Positions 50,377 to 58,830 of a stretch of 64,000 nucleotides of DNA are shown here, piece after piece. A program made the translations under genes and the position numbers. The notes beneath the pieces were generated by a model. It saw nothing but the letters and a program-made list of their open reading frames with translations, was not told the origin of the DNA and did no database searches. The DNA is from Clostridiales bacterium (GTDB lineage Bacteria; Bacillota; Clostridia; Peptostreptococcales; Anaerovoracaceae), in the NCBI GenBank assembly GCA_012841925.1, contig DUTT01000052.1, positions 1 through 64,000 on the forward strand. Reading direction: 5' to 3'. Within the stretch, counting starts at the first letter, position 1. The number at the start of each line of letters is the position of its first letter.

Positions 50377-51267
50377 CTAGAGATTGTTATGTGCGATTGC
50401 TGCACCCACCAGCCCGGCGTCGTTGCCCAGGGCAGCCAGCTCGATGCGGGGTGCAGCGTGAGAAAAGCTCCGCTTCTGTACTTTGACAGACAGCGCTTCC
50501 ACCAACGGCATTCCCGCGTGAGAAACACCGCCTCCCAGTGCGATGACTTCCGGATCGAGCAGGTTGACAATCGACGTCAGCGCACCGGCCAGCGCATCGG
50601 TGTAGCGCTCCAGCGCCGGCTCCATGTCCGGATCTCCCGCACGAATCCCTTCGATGACTTCTTCGACCGGGCGACCGGGCGCTCCGGCTTTCAGCGCATC
50701 CGCATTGCAATACATCTCCACACAGCCCCGGTTTCCGCAGTCGTGATGCCGGCCGTCGTAGCGGAGCGTCATGTGGCCGAGTTCTACACCGCGGCCCATG
50801 CCGCCTGCGAACAGCTTTCCGCCCAGTATCAGCCCGCCGCCCACGCCGGTTCCAAGCGTCAGCAGAACGGATGTCCTGGTCCCTTTCAACACGCCGTACC
50901 GATGTTCGGCAAGCGTAGCGGCATCCGCATCGTTGAGCGCGACGACCGGAACTCCGGGAAACCGCTGTTCCACCGACTCCCGAACCGCAACATCGTGAAA
51001 ATCCAGATTGTACGCGTGTACGACGCGCGACCGGTCCGCATCCAGCGACCCCGGAACCGCAATCCCGATTGAACGCAAGTCGCTGGCCGTCATGCCCTGC
51101 TCGCCGAGCAGGTGTCTGACCTGCTCCTCCACAACGTCGAAGACCGCTTCGGGTCCCTTTCCTCCGGGAAAGGGTGTCGTGCTGCGCTGCAGTATCCGCC
51201 CCGTGCGCACGACGACCAGTCCGGCTTTGATATACGAACCGCCGATGTCAACACCCGCCGCAATCAT
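50377..51267 (-). CDS. ROK family sugar kinase (glucokinase-like)
   Basis: 296 residues. N-terminal phosphate loop GVDIGGSYIKAGLV, catalytic region VVALNDADAATLAEHRYG, LTLGTGVGGGLILGGKLF, and the ROK signature as GHMTLRYDGRHHDCGNRGCVE. The usual CxCGxxGCxE zinc motif has His in place of the first Cys. Probably phosphorylates glucose or an amino sugar; no sugar transporter is adjacent to narrow it down. Abuts the exonuclease gene by one base. Confidence 0.87.
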   Translation of the reverse strand: MIAAGVDIGGSYIKAGLVVVRTGRILQRSTTPFPGGKGPEAVFDVVEEQVRHLLGEQGMTASDLRSIGIAVPGSLDADRSRVVHAYNLDFHDVAVRESVEQRFPGVPVVALNDADAATLAEHRYGVLKGTRTSVLLTLGTGVGGGLILGGKLFAGGMGRGVELGHMTLRYDGRHHDCGNRGCVEMYCNADALKAGAPGRPVEEVIEGIRAGDPDMEPALERYTDALAGALTSIVNLLDPEVIALGGGVSHAGMPLVEALSVKVQKRSFSHAAPRIELAALGNDAGLVGAAIAHNNL

Positions 51268-52032
51268 TTACTCCTCCTTCAGGTCGATCGTCAGCTCGAC
51301 CGGACAGTGATCGCTGCCGTAGACATCGTCCCGGATGACCACATCCCTTACGTGTGGCATAAGCCGGTCGGACAGAACGAAGTAATCGATGCGCCACCCT
51401 GCGTTTCGCTCTCTGGCCTTAAACCGATAGCTCCACCACGTGTACGCCTCTTCCCGCTCCGGATACAGATGGCGGAATGCGTCCGTAAACCCCAGCTCGA
51501 GCAGCTGCGTAAACGCCTGGCGCTCCTCGTCCGTAAAACCGGCGTTTCTCCGGTTGGTCGAAGGATTCTTAAGGTCGATTTCGTTGTGGGCTACGTTCAG
51601 GTCTCCGCAGAGGATCACCGGCTTGGACTGATCCAGCGCGCTTAAAAACTGCCGGTTATCCGCTTCCCACTGCAGCCGGTAGTCCAGTCTGACCAGCTCG
51701 TCCTGGGAATTGGGTGTGTAGTTGTTGACGATGTAGAATCCCGGATATTCAAGTGCCAGCGAGCGGCCTTCTGTTCCGTGAATATCGATATCGATGTCGA
51801 TGAGGACGGCCAGCGGCTGATGCTTTGTAAAGATGGCGGTGCCGGAATATCCCTTCTTTTCGGCGCTGTTCCAGTACTGATGGTATCCCGGCAGATCGAC
51901 AACCGCCTGCCCTTCCTGCATCTTGGTTTCCTGGATGCAGATGACATCCGCGTCCGAATCGATCGCATAATCTAAAAACCCTTTACCCATGCATGCGCGG
52001 ATTCCGTTGACATTCCATGTAATAAATTTCAT
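51268..52032 (-). CDS. xth: exodeoxyribonuclease III (AP endonuclease)
   Basis: 254 residues from ATG 52032, with AAAGGAG upstream. Endonuclease/exonuclease/phosphatase fold: WNVNGIRAC, CIQETKMQ (metal Glu), NNYTPNSQDELVRLDYR, LCGDLNVAHNEIDL (catalytic Asp and Asn) and YGSDHCPVELTI (catalytic Asp-His). Cleaves DNA at abasic sites. Follows the por operon terminator. Confidence 0.95.
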   Translation of the reverse strand: MKFITWNVNGIRACMGKGFLDYAIDSDADVICIQETKMQEGQAVVDLPGYHQYWNSAEKKGYSGTAIFTKHQPLAVLIDIDIDIHGTEGRSLALEYPGFYIVNNYTPNSQDELVRLDYRLQWEADNRQFLSALDQSKPVILCGDLNVAHNEIDLKNPSTNRRNAGFTDEERQAFTQLLELGFTDAFRHLYPEREEAYTWWSYRFKARERNAGWRIDYFVLSDRLMPHVRDVVIRDDVYGSDHCPVELTIDLKEE

Positions 52033-52129
52033 TTTTTCTCCTTTTGCGATAAACTTACAGCCAGTATACCATAACTTTCTGCAATTCAAAGGTTGTTTTA
52101 ACCCGCCAATCTGCGTCGATCAAAAAGAA

Positions 52130-52163
52130 AAAGCCCTTCCGCATTCCCGTGCGAAAGGGCTTT
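52130..52163 (-). terminator. terminator of the por operon
   Basis: Stem AAAGCCCTT-c-CGCA / TGCG-a-AAGGGCTTT (13 pairs, one mismatch), 6-base loop, followed on the minus strand by TTTTT. It lies about 45 bases after the porB stop. Confidence 0.88.
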
Positions 52164-52208
52164 GATTCTTCTCTAGTATCGTACTGCTGTTACAGCGATG
52201 CTCTGGAT

Positions 52209-53144
52209 TTACATGGAGCACTTCTTGAGCAGCAGTTCCCACCTCTTGTCCACTTCTGCCTGAAGATTGGCAACCTGTTCTTCCTTGCCCGGCTGCAGCA
52301 GGTGACGGAACCGGCCCTGGAGCTTTAAGAACTCCTCGATGGGCAGCTTGTTTTTCGGTTCGTACGTCAGCGTCCACTTTTCGCCGTTTTCCACTTCGTA
52401 CATCGGCCAGAAGCACGTGTCGGCCGCCGCTTTACAGACCGCCATCAGGTCCTCTCCCTCGTAGCGCCAGCCTCTGGGGCACGGAGCCAGGATATTCAGG
52501 AAGCAGGCGCCTTTTGTGTAGATGGCTTTTTCTGCTTTGACCATCAGGTCTTTAAAGTTCCCGATGAGCGTCGTCTGACCGACGTAGGGAATCCGGTGTG
52601 CAGCCATCACTTCGGATAAATCCTTGCGGATCTGCGCTTTTCCATCGGATACCATGCCGCTCGGCGTCGTCGTCGTGTCGGCATACAGCGGAGTCGCTGA
52701 AGAACGCTGGATTCCGGTGTTCATGTACGCTTCGTTATCGTAGCACACGTAGACCATGTCGTGATTCCGCTCCATGGCTCCCGACAGGGACTGAAAGCCG
52801 ATGTCGTACGTGCCTCCGTCTCCGCCGACAGCGATGAATTTATAGGTGTCGTCGATCTTTCCTCTGCGCTTCAGCGCGTTGTAGGCCGCCTCGACACCGC
52901 TGGCGGTCGCCGCTGCGTTTTCAAATGCATTGTGGATGTAGCTATCGGTCCAGGCCGTGTACGGATACGTAAACGTCGAGACTTCCATGCAGCCCGTCGC
53001 ATTGGCGATGACCGCTTTATCTTCGGGCTTAATCGCCTTCATCACATTGCGAAGGGCAACCGTTCCGCCGCATCCGGCGCACATTCTGTGACCGCCGACC
53101 AGACGTTCGGGCCGGCTCATCATTTCTTTAAAATTATATGCCAT
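52209..53144 (-). CDS. porB: pyruvate:ferredoxin oxidoreductase, beta subunit
   Basis: 311 residues from ATG 53144 (AGGAGG 8 bases upstream). Thiamine-diphosphate-binding subunit: CAGCGGTVALRNVMKAI with cluster cysteines, NATGCMEVST, the TPP motif GGDGGTYDIGFQSLSGAMERN, YDNEAYMNTGIQRS, and the C-terminal CPRGWRYEG. Together with PorA, C and D it oxidises pyruvate to acetyl-CoA and CO2, reducing ferredoxin, in the cytosol of anaerobes. Confidence 0.95.
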   Translation of the reverse strand: MAYNFKEMMSRPERLVGGHRMCAGCGGTVALRNVMKAIKPEDKAVIANATGCMEVSTFTYPYTAWTDSYIHNAFENAAATASGVEAAYNALKRRGKIDDTYKFIAVGGDGGTYDIGFQSLSGAMERNHDMVYVCYDNEAYMNTGIQRSSATPLYADTTTTPSGMVSDGKAQIRKDLSEVMAAHRIPYVGQTTLIGNFKDLMVKAEKAIYTKGACFLNILAPCPRGWRYEGEDLMAVCKAAADTCFWPMYEVENGEKWTLTYEPKNKLPIEEFLKLQGRFRHLLQPGKEEQVANLQAEVDKRWELLLKKCSM

Positions 53145-53156
53145 GTTCCGCACCTC

Positions 53157-54335
53157 CTATTCTCTGACGTTTATGTAACGGTACGGAAGGCCTTTGCTCT
53201 CGAAATTGCCCGCTTCGAGATCCGCATAGATTGATTCCATATCTTCCACTGTGATATCTCTTCCGCCCAGCCCATAGACCATGGACACTATGTCCGGATA
53301 CTGCTTCGCATCGAACAGTGCCGCTTTCAACTCAGCAGCCATCGGTCCGCTGTTGCCGCTAAAGCTCTCGGCACGATCCATCGCTGCGATTGTTTTGACA
53401 TTCTTCAGGGCTTCGGCCAGCTCTTTTGCAGGGAACGGCCGGAAGACCCGGATTTTTAACACCCCGACTTTTTTGCCTTCAGCCCTCAATTTATCGCAGG
53501 CATCTTTTGCAGCGCCGGTCGCCGAGCCCATGATCACGATGACGTGATCTGCATCCTTCGTCATGTATTCTTCAAAATATCCATAGCTGCGACCGCTGAT
53601 GCCTTCGTACTCTTTGGCGACAGCCTGAATCACTCCGGCGGAATTCTTCATCGCTTCGGCCATCGCTCTCCTGGCCTCCATGTAGTAATTCGTGACCGCA
53701 TAGGGACCGACTGCCATGGGGCGCTCCGCATTCAGCAGATAGTTTTCGGGTTTATACTCGCCGACAAAGCTCTTTACGGCTTCATTTTCCAGCAGGTAGA
53801 TGTTCTGTACGGCGTGGCTTGTGATAAAACCGTCCTGGCACACCATGACCGGGAGCAGCACATCCGGATGCTCTGCGATGCGGTATGCCATGACCATGTT
53901 GTCGTAGGCTTCCTGATTGTCTTCGGCATACAGTTGAATCCAGCCGCAGTCCCGTGCACCCATGCCGTCCGAATGGTCCGCATTGATGTTGATCGGTCCG
54001 GACAGCGCGCGGTTGACGAGCGCCAATGCGATCGGAAGCCGGTCCGACGAAGCGATGTGCAGCACTTCCCACATCAGCGCAAGGCCTGCTGACGAAGTCG
54101 CCGTAACCGTTCTGGCGCCTGCAGCGCATGCGCCGACGGCGGCGCTCATGGCACTGTGCTCGCTCTCTACGGGAACAAATTCCGTATCGATGAGGCCGTC
54201 GGCGACGTACGACGAGACGTACTGTGGAATTTCCGTGGACGGCGTAATCGGGAACGCCGGCATCACATCAGGATTAATCTGCCGGATTGCAACCGATACC
54301 GCCTCGTTGCCGGATAGTCTTTCGCGTATAGCCAT
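53157..54335 (-). CDS. porA: pyruvate:ferredoxin oxidoreductase, alpha subunit
   Basis: 392 residues. Pyrimidine-binding and transketolase-like domains: INPDVMPAFPITPSTEIPQYV, EFVPVESEHSAMSAAVGACAAGARTVTATSSAGLALM, and the C-terminal VGVLKIRVFRPFPAKELAEAL. PITPSTEI and ESEHSA are typical of pyruvate-specific enzymes. Abuts porD with no gap; 12 bases before porB. Confidence 0.95.
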   Translation of the reverse strand: MAIRERLSGNEAVSVAIRQINPDVMPAFPITPSTEIPQYVSSYVADGLIDTEFVPVESEHSAMSAAVGACAAGARTVTATSSAGLALMWEVLHIASSDRLPIALALVNRALSGPININADHSDGMGARDCGWIQLYAEDNQEAYDNMVMAYRIAEHPDVLLPVMVCQDGFITSHAVQNIYLLENEAVKSFVGEYKPENYLLNAERPMAVGPYAVTNYYMEARRAMAEAMKNSAGVIQAVAKEYEGISGRSYGYFEEYMTKDADHVIVIMGSATGAAKDACDKLRAEGKKVGVLKIRVFRPFPAKELAEALKNVKTIAAMDRAESFSGNSGPMAAELKAALFDAKQYPDIVSMVYGLGGRDITVEDMESIYADLEAGNFESKGLPYRYINVRE

Positions 54336-54641
54336 TTACTTTGCCCCCTTTCTCATTTCGATTGCACCAAAGGGACAAACCTTTGCGCAGATTCCGCAAC
54401 CCTTGCAGTGATCATAGTCGAAATCGACCCGTTTTCCATCGACGACAGGAATGGAACTGTCCGGACATACCGGAACGCAGAGCAGGCACTGCTTGCACTG
54501 GTCCTCCAGGAAATGCGGCGTGTCAACGCGCCAGTCACCGGTATTGAACTGAGCGCTGCTTCCGCTGTGGACGACGCTTGTGCCGGTCGTCATGTCCTGC
54601 CATTTGACATCCAACCCCAGTTTGTTGATATCTGTTTTCAT
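54336..54641 (-). CDS. porD: pyruvate:ferredoxin oxidoreductase, delta (ferredoxin) subunit
   Basis: 101 residues. Two [4Fe-4S] motifs, CKQCLLCVPVCP and CKGCGICAKVCP, after the PorD-typical NTGDWRVDTP. Passes electrons from the TPP site to external ferredoxin. Shares one base with porC (TAATG). Confidence 0.95.
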   Translation of the reverse strand: MKTDINKLGLDVKWQDMTTGTSVVHSGSSAQFNTGDWRVDTPHFLEDQCKQCLLCVPVCPDSSIPVVDGKRVDFDYDHCKGCGICAKVCPFGAIEMRKGAK

Positions 54642-55216
54642 TACCCCTTCACCTCCACGAGCGCCAGTTCGAGCGCCTTCATATTCCCTTTGATGACTTC
54701 GGGCTTCGAAGCGAACTTGTGCTCATACGACGATTGCATTTCTTCCATGAATTTTTCTTCAGGCATGATGCCGCTCACCTTGATGACAGCCGCCAGCATG
54801 GGCGAGTTCGGGAAATACATCCCGAGCGCCTCCATCGACACTTTGCGCGCGTCGATGGTGCACACTCTGCCTTCGTACCCCTTTAACAGCGGCTTGATTT
54901 CTTCTGCATCCTTTGCCGTGTTGACGATGACCGCTCCGTCCTTTGACAGGCCGGCGGTGACATCGATGTCCTCCAGAAGAGTTTCATCCACAACGACGAC
55001 ATAGTCCGGCTCGTAGATGTTCGAGTGCACGCGGATCGGCTCGTCGCTGATGCGATTGTAAGCCGTAATCGGTGCGCCCATGCGCTCCGGTCCGTATTCG
55101 GGGAAACCCTGCACTTCGGCTCCCATACTAAAGGCGACATCCGCAAGCAGCAGAGCTGCCGTCTTTGCACCCTGCCCGCCCCGACCGTGCCATCTGATCT
55201 CGGTTAAACCTTTCAT
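54641..55216 (-). CDS. porC: pyruvate:ferredoxin oxidoreductase, gamma subunit
   Basis: 191 residues. EIRWHGRGGQGAKTAALLLADVAF, EVQGFPEYGPERMGAPITAYNRIS and LEDIDVTAGL are characteristic of the gamma subunit. First gene of the gamma-delta-alpha-beta set, the order found in four-subunit pyruvate enzymes of Thermotoga and archaea and in some Clostridia; most Clostridia use a single-chain enzyme. Confidence 0.95.
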   Translation of the reverse strand: MKGLTEIRWHGRGGQGAKTAALLLADVAFSMGAEVQGFPEYGPERMGAPITAYNRISDEPIRVHSNIYEPDYVVVVDETLLEDIDVTAGLSKDGAVIVNTAKDAEEIKPLLKGYEGRVCTIDARKVSMEALGMYFPNSPMLAAVIKVSGIMPEEKFMEEMQSSYEHKFASKPEVIKGNMKALELALVEVKG

Positions 55217-55292
55217 AGTCTGTTACCTCCGGTTGATTGATATCAGTGATTCCATGACATATATAACTAAAATAACGAGAGAATTCCCGTTT

Positions 55293-55301
55293 AGTATACC
55301 A
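55293..55301 (-). promoter_or_regulatory. extended -10 promoter of porCDAB
   Basis: TGG-TATACT on the minus strand, an extended -10 element (TGnTATAAT type), about 77 bases before porC. No good -35 is seen. Confidence 0.6.
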
Positions 55302-55329
55302 TACAGGACGCATCGATGCCATGACCGCG

Positions 55330-56208
55330 TCACACAGCAAACTCCTTTTTCAAAACGGCCAGAAACGCCGCTGTGTTGGCGTCGAATGCGGCGACCGGCT
55401 GATCCTCGTAGCCGACCACCTTCGTCATCCAGATCTGTTCCCGGCACGTCTGCATCACCTGCTCGTCCGTATCGCCTCGCGCCCACCCGTCTAAAACGAT
55501 ATCCTTAAACGCTTCTGCGCTGCTGACCGCCAGATCGAAGTATTCTTTGACCGAAGGCTCTGCAATCGTGCCGTAGTGCGGCGCGATGAGCGTCTCCGCT
55601 CCGAGCGAACGACACCGTTCGATCGACTGCATCGTCTGCTCATAGCCGGTCAGGATCGACACATCAATCCACGTCGGATCCACGTAGACCCCGCAGCTTT
55701 CCGACAGCAGCAGGATTTTATCCTCCGGTTCGAAAAATGTGAGACTGCAGTTGGTGTGTCCGGGAGTCTCGTACACGCGGAGTCTGCGAGAGCCCAGGTC
55801 GATTTCATCGCCTTCCCTGATGACTTCGTCTGCGTACAGAAGATCGTCGTCGTAGGATAGCGTAAATGTGTCGTCCCCCAGATAGGCGTCGGCAGCCTCC
55901 TGGGCAAGCGTTCGCATGACGCGGCGCGCGCCGGGGCGCTGCAGCACGTAGGCGGCATATTCGGAAGCGTACACCTTGATGCCGGGAAACGCTTCCCTGA
56001 TGGCGGGGATGCCCCCTATGTGATCGTAGTGCGTGTGGGTGAGCAGTACGAAGTCCGGCTTCCTGTCGCCGAGTTCACTTTGAATGGCCCGCACGGTTTC
56101 ATCGGCGCAGTGAAACATGCCGGTATCGAAGATGACCGATTTTTCCGGTGTGAGCAGCAGATGAAAATCGCACCCTTTGCTCGGCACGAGCCTTTTTGTC
56201 TGTAACAT
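55330..56208 (-). CDS. MBL-fold metallo-hydrolase
   Basis: 292 residues from ATG 56208 with AGGAGG upstream. Metallo-beta-lactamase fold: LLTHTHYDHIGG (HxHxDH), distal ligands in YETPGHTNCSLTFF and the final His in LIAPHYGT. The insert and lack of a rhodanese or flavodiiron domain rule out several subfamilies; the exact substrate is unknown. Encoded upstream of porCDAB on the same strand and separated from it by the por promoter. Confidence 0.88.
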   Translation of the reverse strand: MLQTKRLVPSKGCDFHLLLTPEKSVIFDTGMFHCADETVRAIQSELGDRKPDFVLLTHTHYDHIGGIPAIREAFPGIKVYASEYAAYVLQRPGARRVMRTLAQEAADAYLGDDTFTLSYDDDLLYADEVIREGDEIDLGSRRLRVYETPGHTNCSLTFFEPEDKILLLSESCGVYVDPTWIDVSILTGYEQTMQSIERCRSLGAETLIAPHYGTIAEPSVKEYFDLAVSSAEAFKDIVLDGWARGDTDEQVMQTCREQIWMTKVVGYEDQPVAAFDANTAAFLAVLKKEFAV

Positions 56209-56230
56209 GTATCCTCCTGACGTTGTACGA

Positions 56231-56260
56231 AAACTCGGAAGTCGTCCGACTTCCGAGTTT
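56231..56260 (-). terminator. terminator of megL
   Basis: Perfect inverted repeat of 14 bases (AAACTCGGAAGTCG and its complement) with a 2-base centre, followed by TTTTCG on the minus strand, 23 bases after the megL stop. Confidence 0.88.
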
Positions 56261-56283
56261 CCGACGGTCAATGTGTTTGTGCT

Positions 56284-57480
56284 TTATTTCGATGCTTCAT
56301 CCAGAGCCTGAGTGATATCCCAGATGATATCATCGGCATCTTCCAGTCCGACGGAGAGACGTACGAGGCACTTGGAGAAACCGGCCTGTTCCATTTCTTC
56401 GTCCGTGTAGGTGGAGTGCGTCATGCTGCCCGGATGCTGAATCAGCGTCTCGGCATCGCCCAGGCTTACGGCCAGCGTGCAGAGCTTGACATTGTTCATC
56501 ATTTTCTCGGCTAGTTCGGGCGTTTCGACGTCGAAGGAAATCATGCCGCCGTAGCCTTTCAGCTGCTTTTTGATTGTGGCAGCATCTTCGTGACTCGCAA
56601 GGCCGGTGTAGTACACTTTCGTGATGCGCGGGTCTTTTTCGAGCGCTTCGGCGATCTTCATCGCGTTTTCGCTGTGCTTCTGCATGCGGATTGTGAGGGT
56701 CTTAAGTCCGCGGTTGACCAGGAACGCTTCCTGTGCGCCGAGCACGGAGCCGGTCAGGTCTTTGAGTCCGATTCCCTTGATGGTGCCCATCAGCTCTGCG
56801 GAGGAGGCTGCAAATCCCGCGATGACGTCGCCGTGTCCGTTCAGGTACTTCGTTGCACTGTGCACGACGATGTCGGCGCCGAGTTCAAGCGGTTTGCAGA
56901 TCAGGCCGGTTGCAAATGTGTTGTCGACGACGACGAGGCAGTCTTTGTTCGCTTCGTGCGCGATCTTTGCGACTTCTTCGATGTCGGGTACTTTCATCGT
57001 CGGGTTGGCGATTGTCTCAAAGTAAACCATATCGGTCTTTTTTGAGACGGCCTTTTTAACCGCTTCCAGATCTCTCGTATCGATGAACTCAACGTCGATG
57101 CCGTAGCTTGGCAGCTTGTGGCAGAACAGCGAAAATGTGCAGCCGTACAGCGCTTTATCCGCGACGAGCCGGTCGCCGGCTTTCAGGAAGGCTGTGGTCG
57201 ATGAAGAAATCGCACCCATGCCCGATGCAAATGCGCAGCAGGCTTCGGCGCCTTCCAGATAAGCCACTTTTTCTTCGACCTGGGTCGTCGTAGGCGATCC
57301 GAGTCTGCTGTAGATGTAGCCGCCCTCTTTACCGGCAAAGCGCGCCGCACCCTGGGCCGTGTTCTCGAATTCGAATGTCGATGTCTGGAAAATCGGCATC
57401 TGCAGAGAACCGTAAGGATTCATCCCGTGTTTTTCGCCGTGAATGATCTTCGTATCCGGACTAAATTCTCGTTTGCTCAT
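56284..57480 (-). CDS. megL: methionine gamma-lyase
   Basis: 398 residues from ATG 57480 (AAGGAGAG upstream), the standard length. Cys/Met PLP enzyme with YSRLGSPTTTQVEEKVAYLEGAEA, catalytic Lys in HSATKYLNGHGDVIAG, and Cys in DKALYGCTFSL. This YGCT cysteine marks methionine gamma-lyases (Cys116 in the Pseudomonas enzyme), where cystathionine enzymes have Gly. Splits methionine to methanethiol, ammonia and 2-oxobutyrate; the oxoacid can enter 2-oxoacid:ferredoxin oxidation such as PorCDAB encoded next to it. Own promoter with a possible operator. Confidence 0.92.
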   Translation of the reverse strand: MSKREFSPDTKIIHGEKHGMNPYGSLQMPIFQTSTFEFENTAQGAARFAGKEGGYIYSRLGSPTTTQVEEKVAYLEGAEACCAFASGMGAISSSTTAFLKAGDRLVADKALYGCTFSLFCHKLPSYGIDVEFIDTRDLEAVKKAVSKKTDMVYFETIANPTMKVPDIEEVAKIAHEANKDCLVVVDNTFATGLICKPLELGADIVVHSATKYLNGHGDVIAGFAASSAELMGTIKGIGLKDLTGSVLGAQEAFLVNRGLKTLTIRMQKHSENAMKIAEALEKDPRITKVYYTGLASHEDAATIKKQLKGYGGMISFDVETPELAEKMMNNVKLCTLAVSLGDAETLIQHPGSMTHSTYTDEEMEQAGFSKCLVRLSVGLEDADDIIWDITQALDEASK

Positions 57481-57511
57481 TATACTCTCCTTTTGAATGC
57501 AATAAAATTGC

Positions 57512-57540
57512 AGCAATACTTTTCACTGAAAGTATATGCT
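57512..57540. promoter_or_regulatory. operator-like inverted repeat over the megL -10
   Basis: Arms AGCA-ATACTTT and AAAGTAT-ATGCT around a TCACTG centre, with one bulged base. It covers the -10 hexamer and the start of transcription, a position suited for repression of megL. No regulator gene is adjacent. Confidence 0.45.
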
Positions 57541-57559
57541 TTTAGGTGTAAAACTTCAA
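57531..57559 (-). promoter_or_regulatory. megL promoter
   Basis: TTGAAG (57559-57554), 17-base spacer, TATACT (57536-57531) on the minus strand. Confidence 0.82.
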
Positions 57560-57578
57560 GTCTAAAAGCAAAATCTAT

Positions 57579-57611
57579 GACATCAGGCCGGCATGCAGCC
57601 GGCCTGATGTC
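57579..57611 (-). terminator. terminator of rnpB
   Basis: Perfect 13-pair stem (57579-57591 with 57599-57611) and a 7-base loop. The run after it on the minus strand, ATAGATTTTGCTTTT, is only moderately T-rich. It lies 39 bases after the end of RNase P RNA. Confidence 0.78.
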
Positions 57612-57650
57612 GATCCGACTGCGCAATGCGCACTCGGTCTATCACAAAAT

Positions 57651-58023
57651 GAGTAATCCTGTAAGCCGGGTTCTGTGTTCGGCAATCATCTGTCTAGGCG
57701 CATCGTTACCGGTGCGCTCAAGCGACCTACCTCCCGGGAAGCGACGGGCCGCCGCCTTTCAGGCACTTTGCGCTCAACGCGCAGTTACCTCCCTGCTTGG
57801 TCTTGCTCCGAATGGGGTTTACACGGACGCGGAGCCGTTACCGGCCCGCCGGTGAGCTCTTACCTCACCTTTTCACCCTTACCGCTTGCGCGGCGGTTAT
57901 TTTCTGTTGCACTTTCCTTAGGGTCACCCCCACCGGACGTTATCCGGCATCCCTGCCCTGCGGAGCCCGGACTTTCCTCATGCTGCGAAATTCCTTTCGC
58001 CCACGCGACTGCCCGGATTACTC
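57651..58023 (-). ncRNA. rnpB: RNase P RNA, type A
   Basis: About 373 bases. Helix P1 joins the two ends: GAGTAATCC at 58023-58015 with GGATTACTC at 57659-57651 (minus strand). Universal core blocks are present: GAGGAAAGTCCGGGCTC near the 5' end, GTGCAACAGAAA, AAGGGTGAAAAGGTGAGGTA, and CAGAACCCGGCTTA near the 3' end. The layout is the ancestral type A, not the type B of Bacillus. Catalytic RNA that matures tRNA 5' ends. Its 5' end overlaps the stop codon of the nif3-like gene, so its promoter must lie inside that gene (a TATATT is at about 58049-58054). Confidence 0.95.
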
Positions 58024-58830
58024 ATTGTTGTGCGGTAAAATATAGTCGTACGGATTTTGAACGACTTCGCTTTCGACCACGGTCAGAGCGCCTTCGCTCT
58101 TGGACCGCAGCTGAGCGGCCATGTTTTCCACGAAGATGCGTTCCGTACCGTAGTGGCCGGCATCGACAACGGCGAGTCCCGATTCTCTGGCCCGCTGCGC
58201 TTCGTGGTGCTTAATATCTCCGCTTACGAACACATCGGCACCGGCGCAAAGTGCGCCCTGATAGTACTCGCCTCCACCGCCGCAGCAGACGGCAATTTTC
58301 TGTACCAGCCGGCTCCTGTCGCCCGAAACCTTAATGCCGCCTGGATTTCCCAGCGCGCGATTCAGGCGCTCCAGGAACTGATAAAACGGCAGCGGTTCCG
58401 GAAGCATGCCGACGCGTGCCAGCGTGCTCTCTTCGAATCCCTTCCCGGGCATGTTCAACCTCGAGAAGCGCTGAATGCCCAACAGTCCCATCAGATAGTC
58501 GTTGTTGCCATTTTTTGCCGAATCGAAACACGTATGCGCAGCGTAGACGGAAATGCCGCTGCGGATCAGCCGTACGATATAGTCGCCTTCGATCGTCGCC
58601 GAGTCGATGCTGCGCAGCGGGTCGAAGATCAGAGGATGGTGCACGACGATCATGTTTGTGATCTTAGAAACCGCCTCTTCGATGACTTCGCCCGTAATCT
58701 CCAGCGCCACGAGCACCCGTTGTACTTCTTCGTTTCCGTAATCGATTTGAAGCCCCGAATTATCCCAGGGCTCCTGAATGGAAAGCGGTGCGATATCGTC
58801 CATCAGTCCGAGCCAGCTTTTCATGTTCAT
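58018..58830 (-). CDS. Nif3-like dinuclear metal centre hexameric protein
   Basis: 270 residues, NIF3/YqfO family: EPWDNSGLQIDYG, VVHHPLIFDP (metal His), SVYAAHTCFD, and the C-terminal VSGDIKHHEAQRARESGLAVVDAGHYGTE with further metal ligands. Short form without the central PII-like insert. Function is debated; often annotated as GTP cyclohydrolase I type 2. Next to trmK, its usual partner, with a 4-base overlap. Confidence 0.93.
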   Translation of the reverse strand: MNMKSWLGLMDDIAPLSIQEPWDNSGLQIDYGNEEVQRVLVALEITGEVIEEAVSKITNMIVVHHPLIFDPLRSIDSATIEGDYIVRLIRSGISVYAAHTCFDSAKNGNNDYLMGLLGIQRFSRLNMPGKGFEESTLARVGMLPEPLPFYQFLERLNRALGNPGGIKVSGDRSRLVQKIAVCCGGGGEYYQGALCAGADVFVSGDIKHHEAQRARESGLAVVDAGHYGTERIFVENMAAQLRSKSEGALTVVESEVVQNPYDYILPHNNE

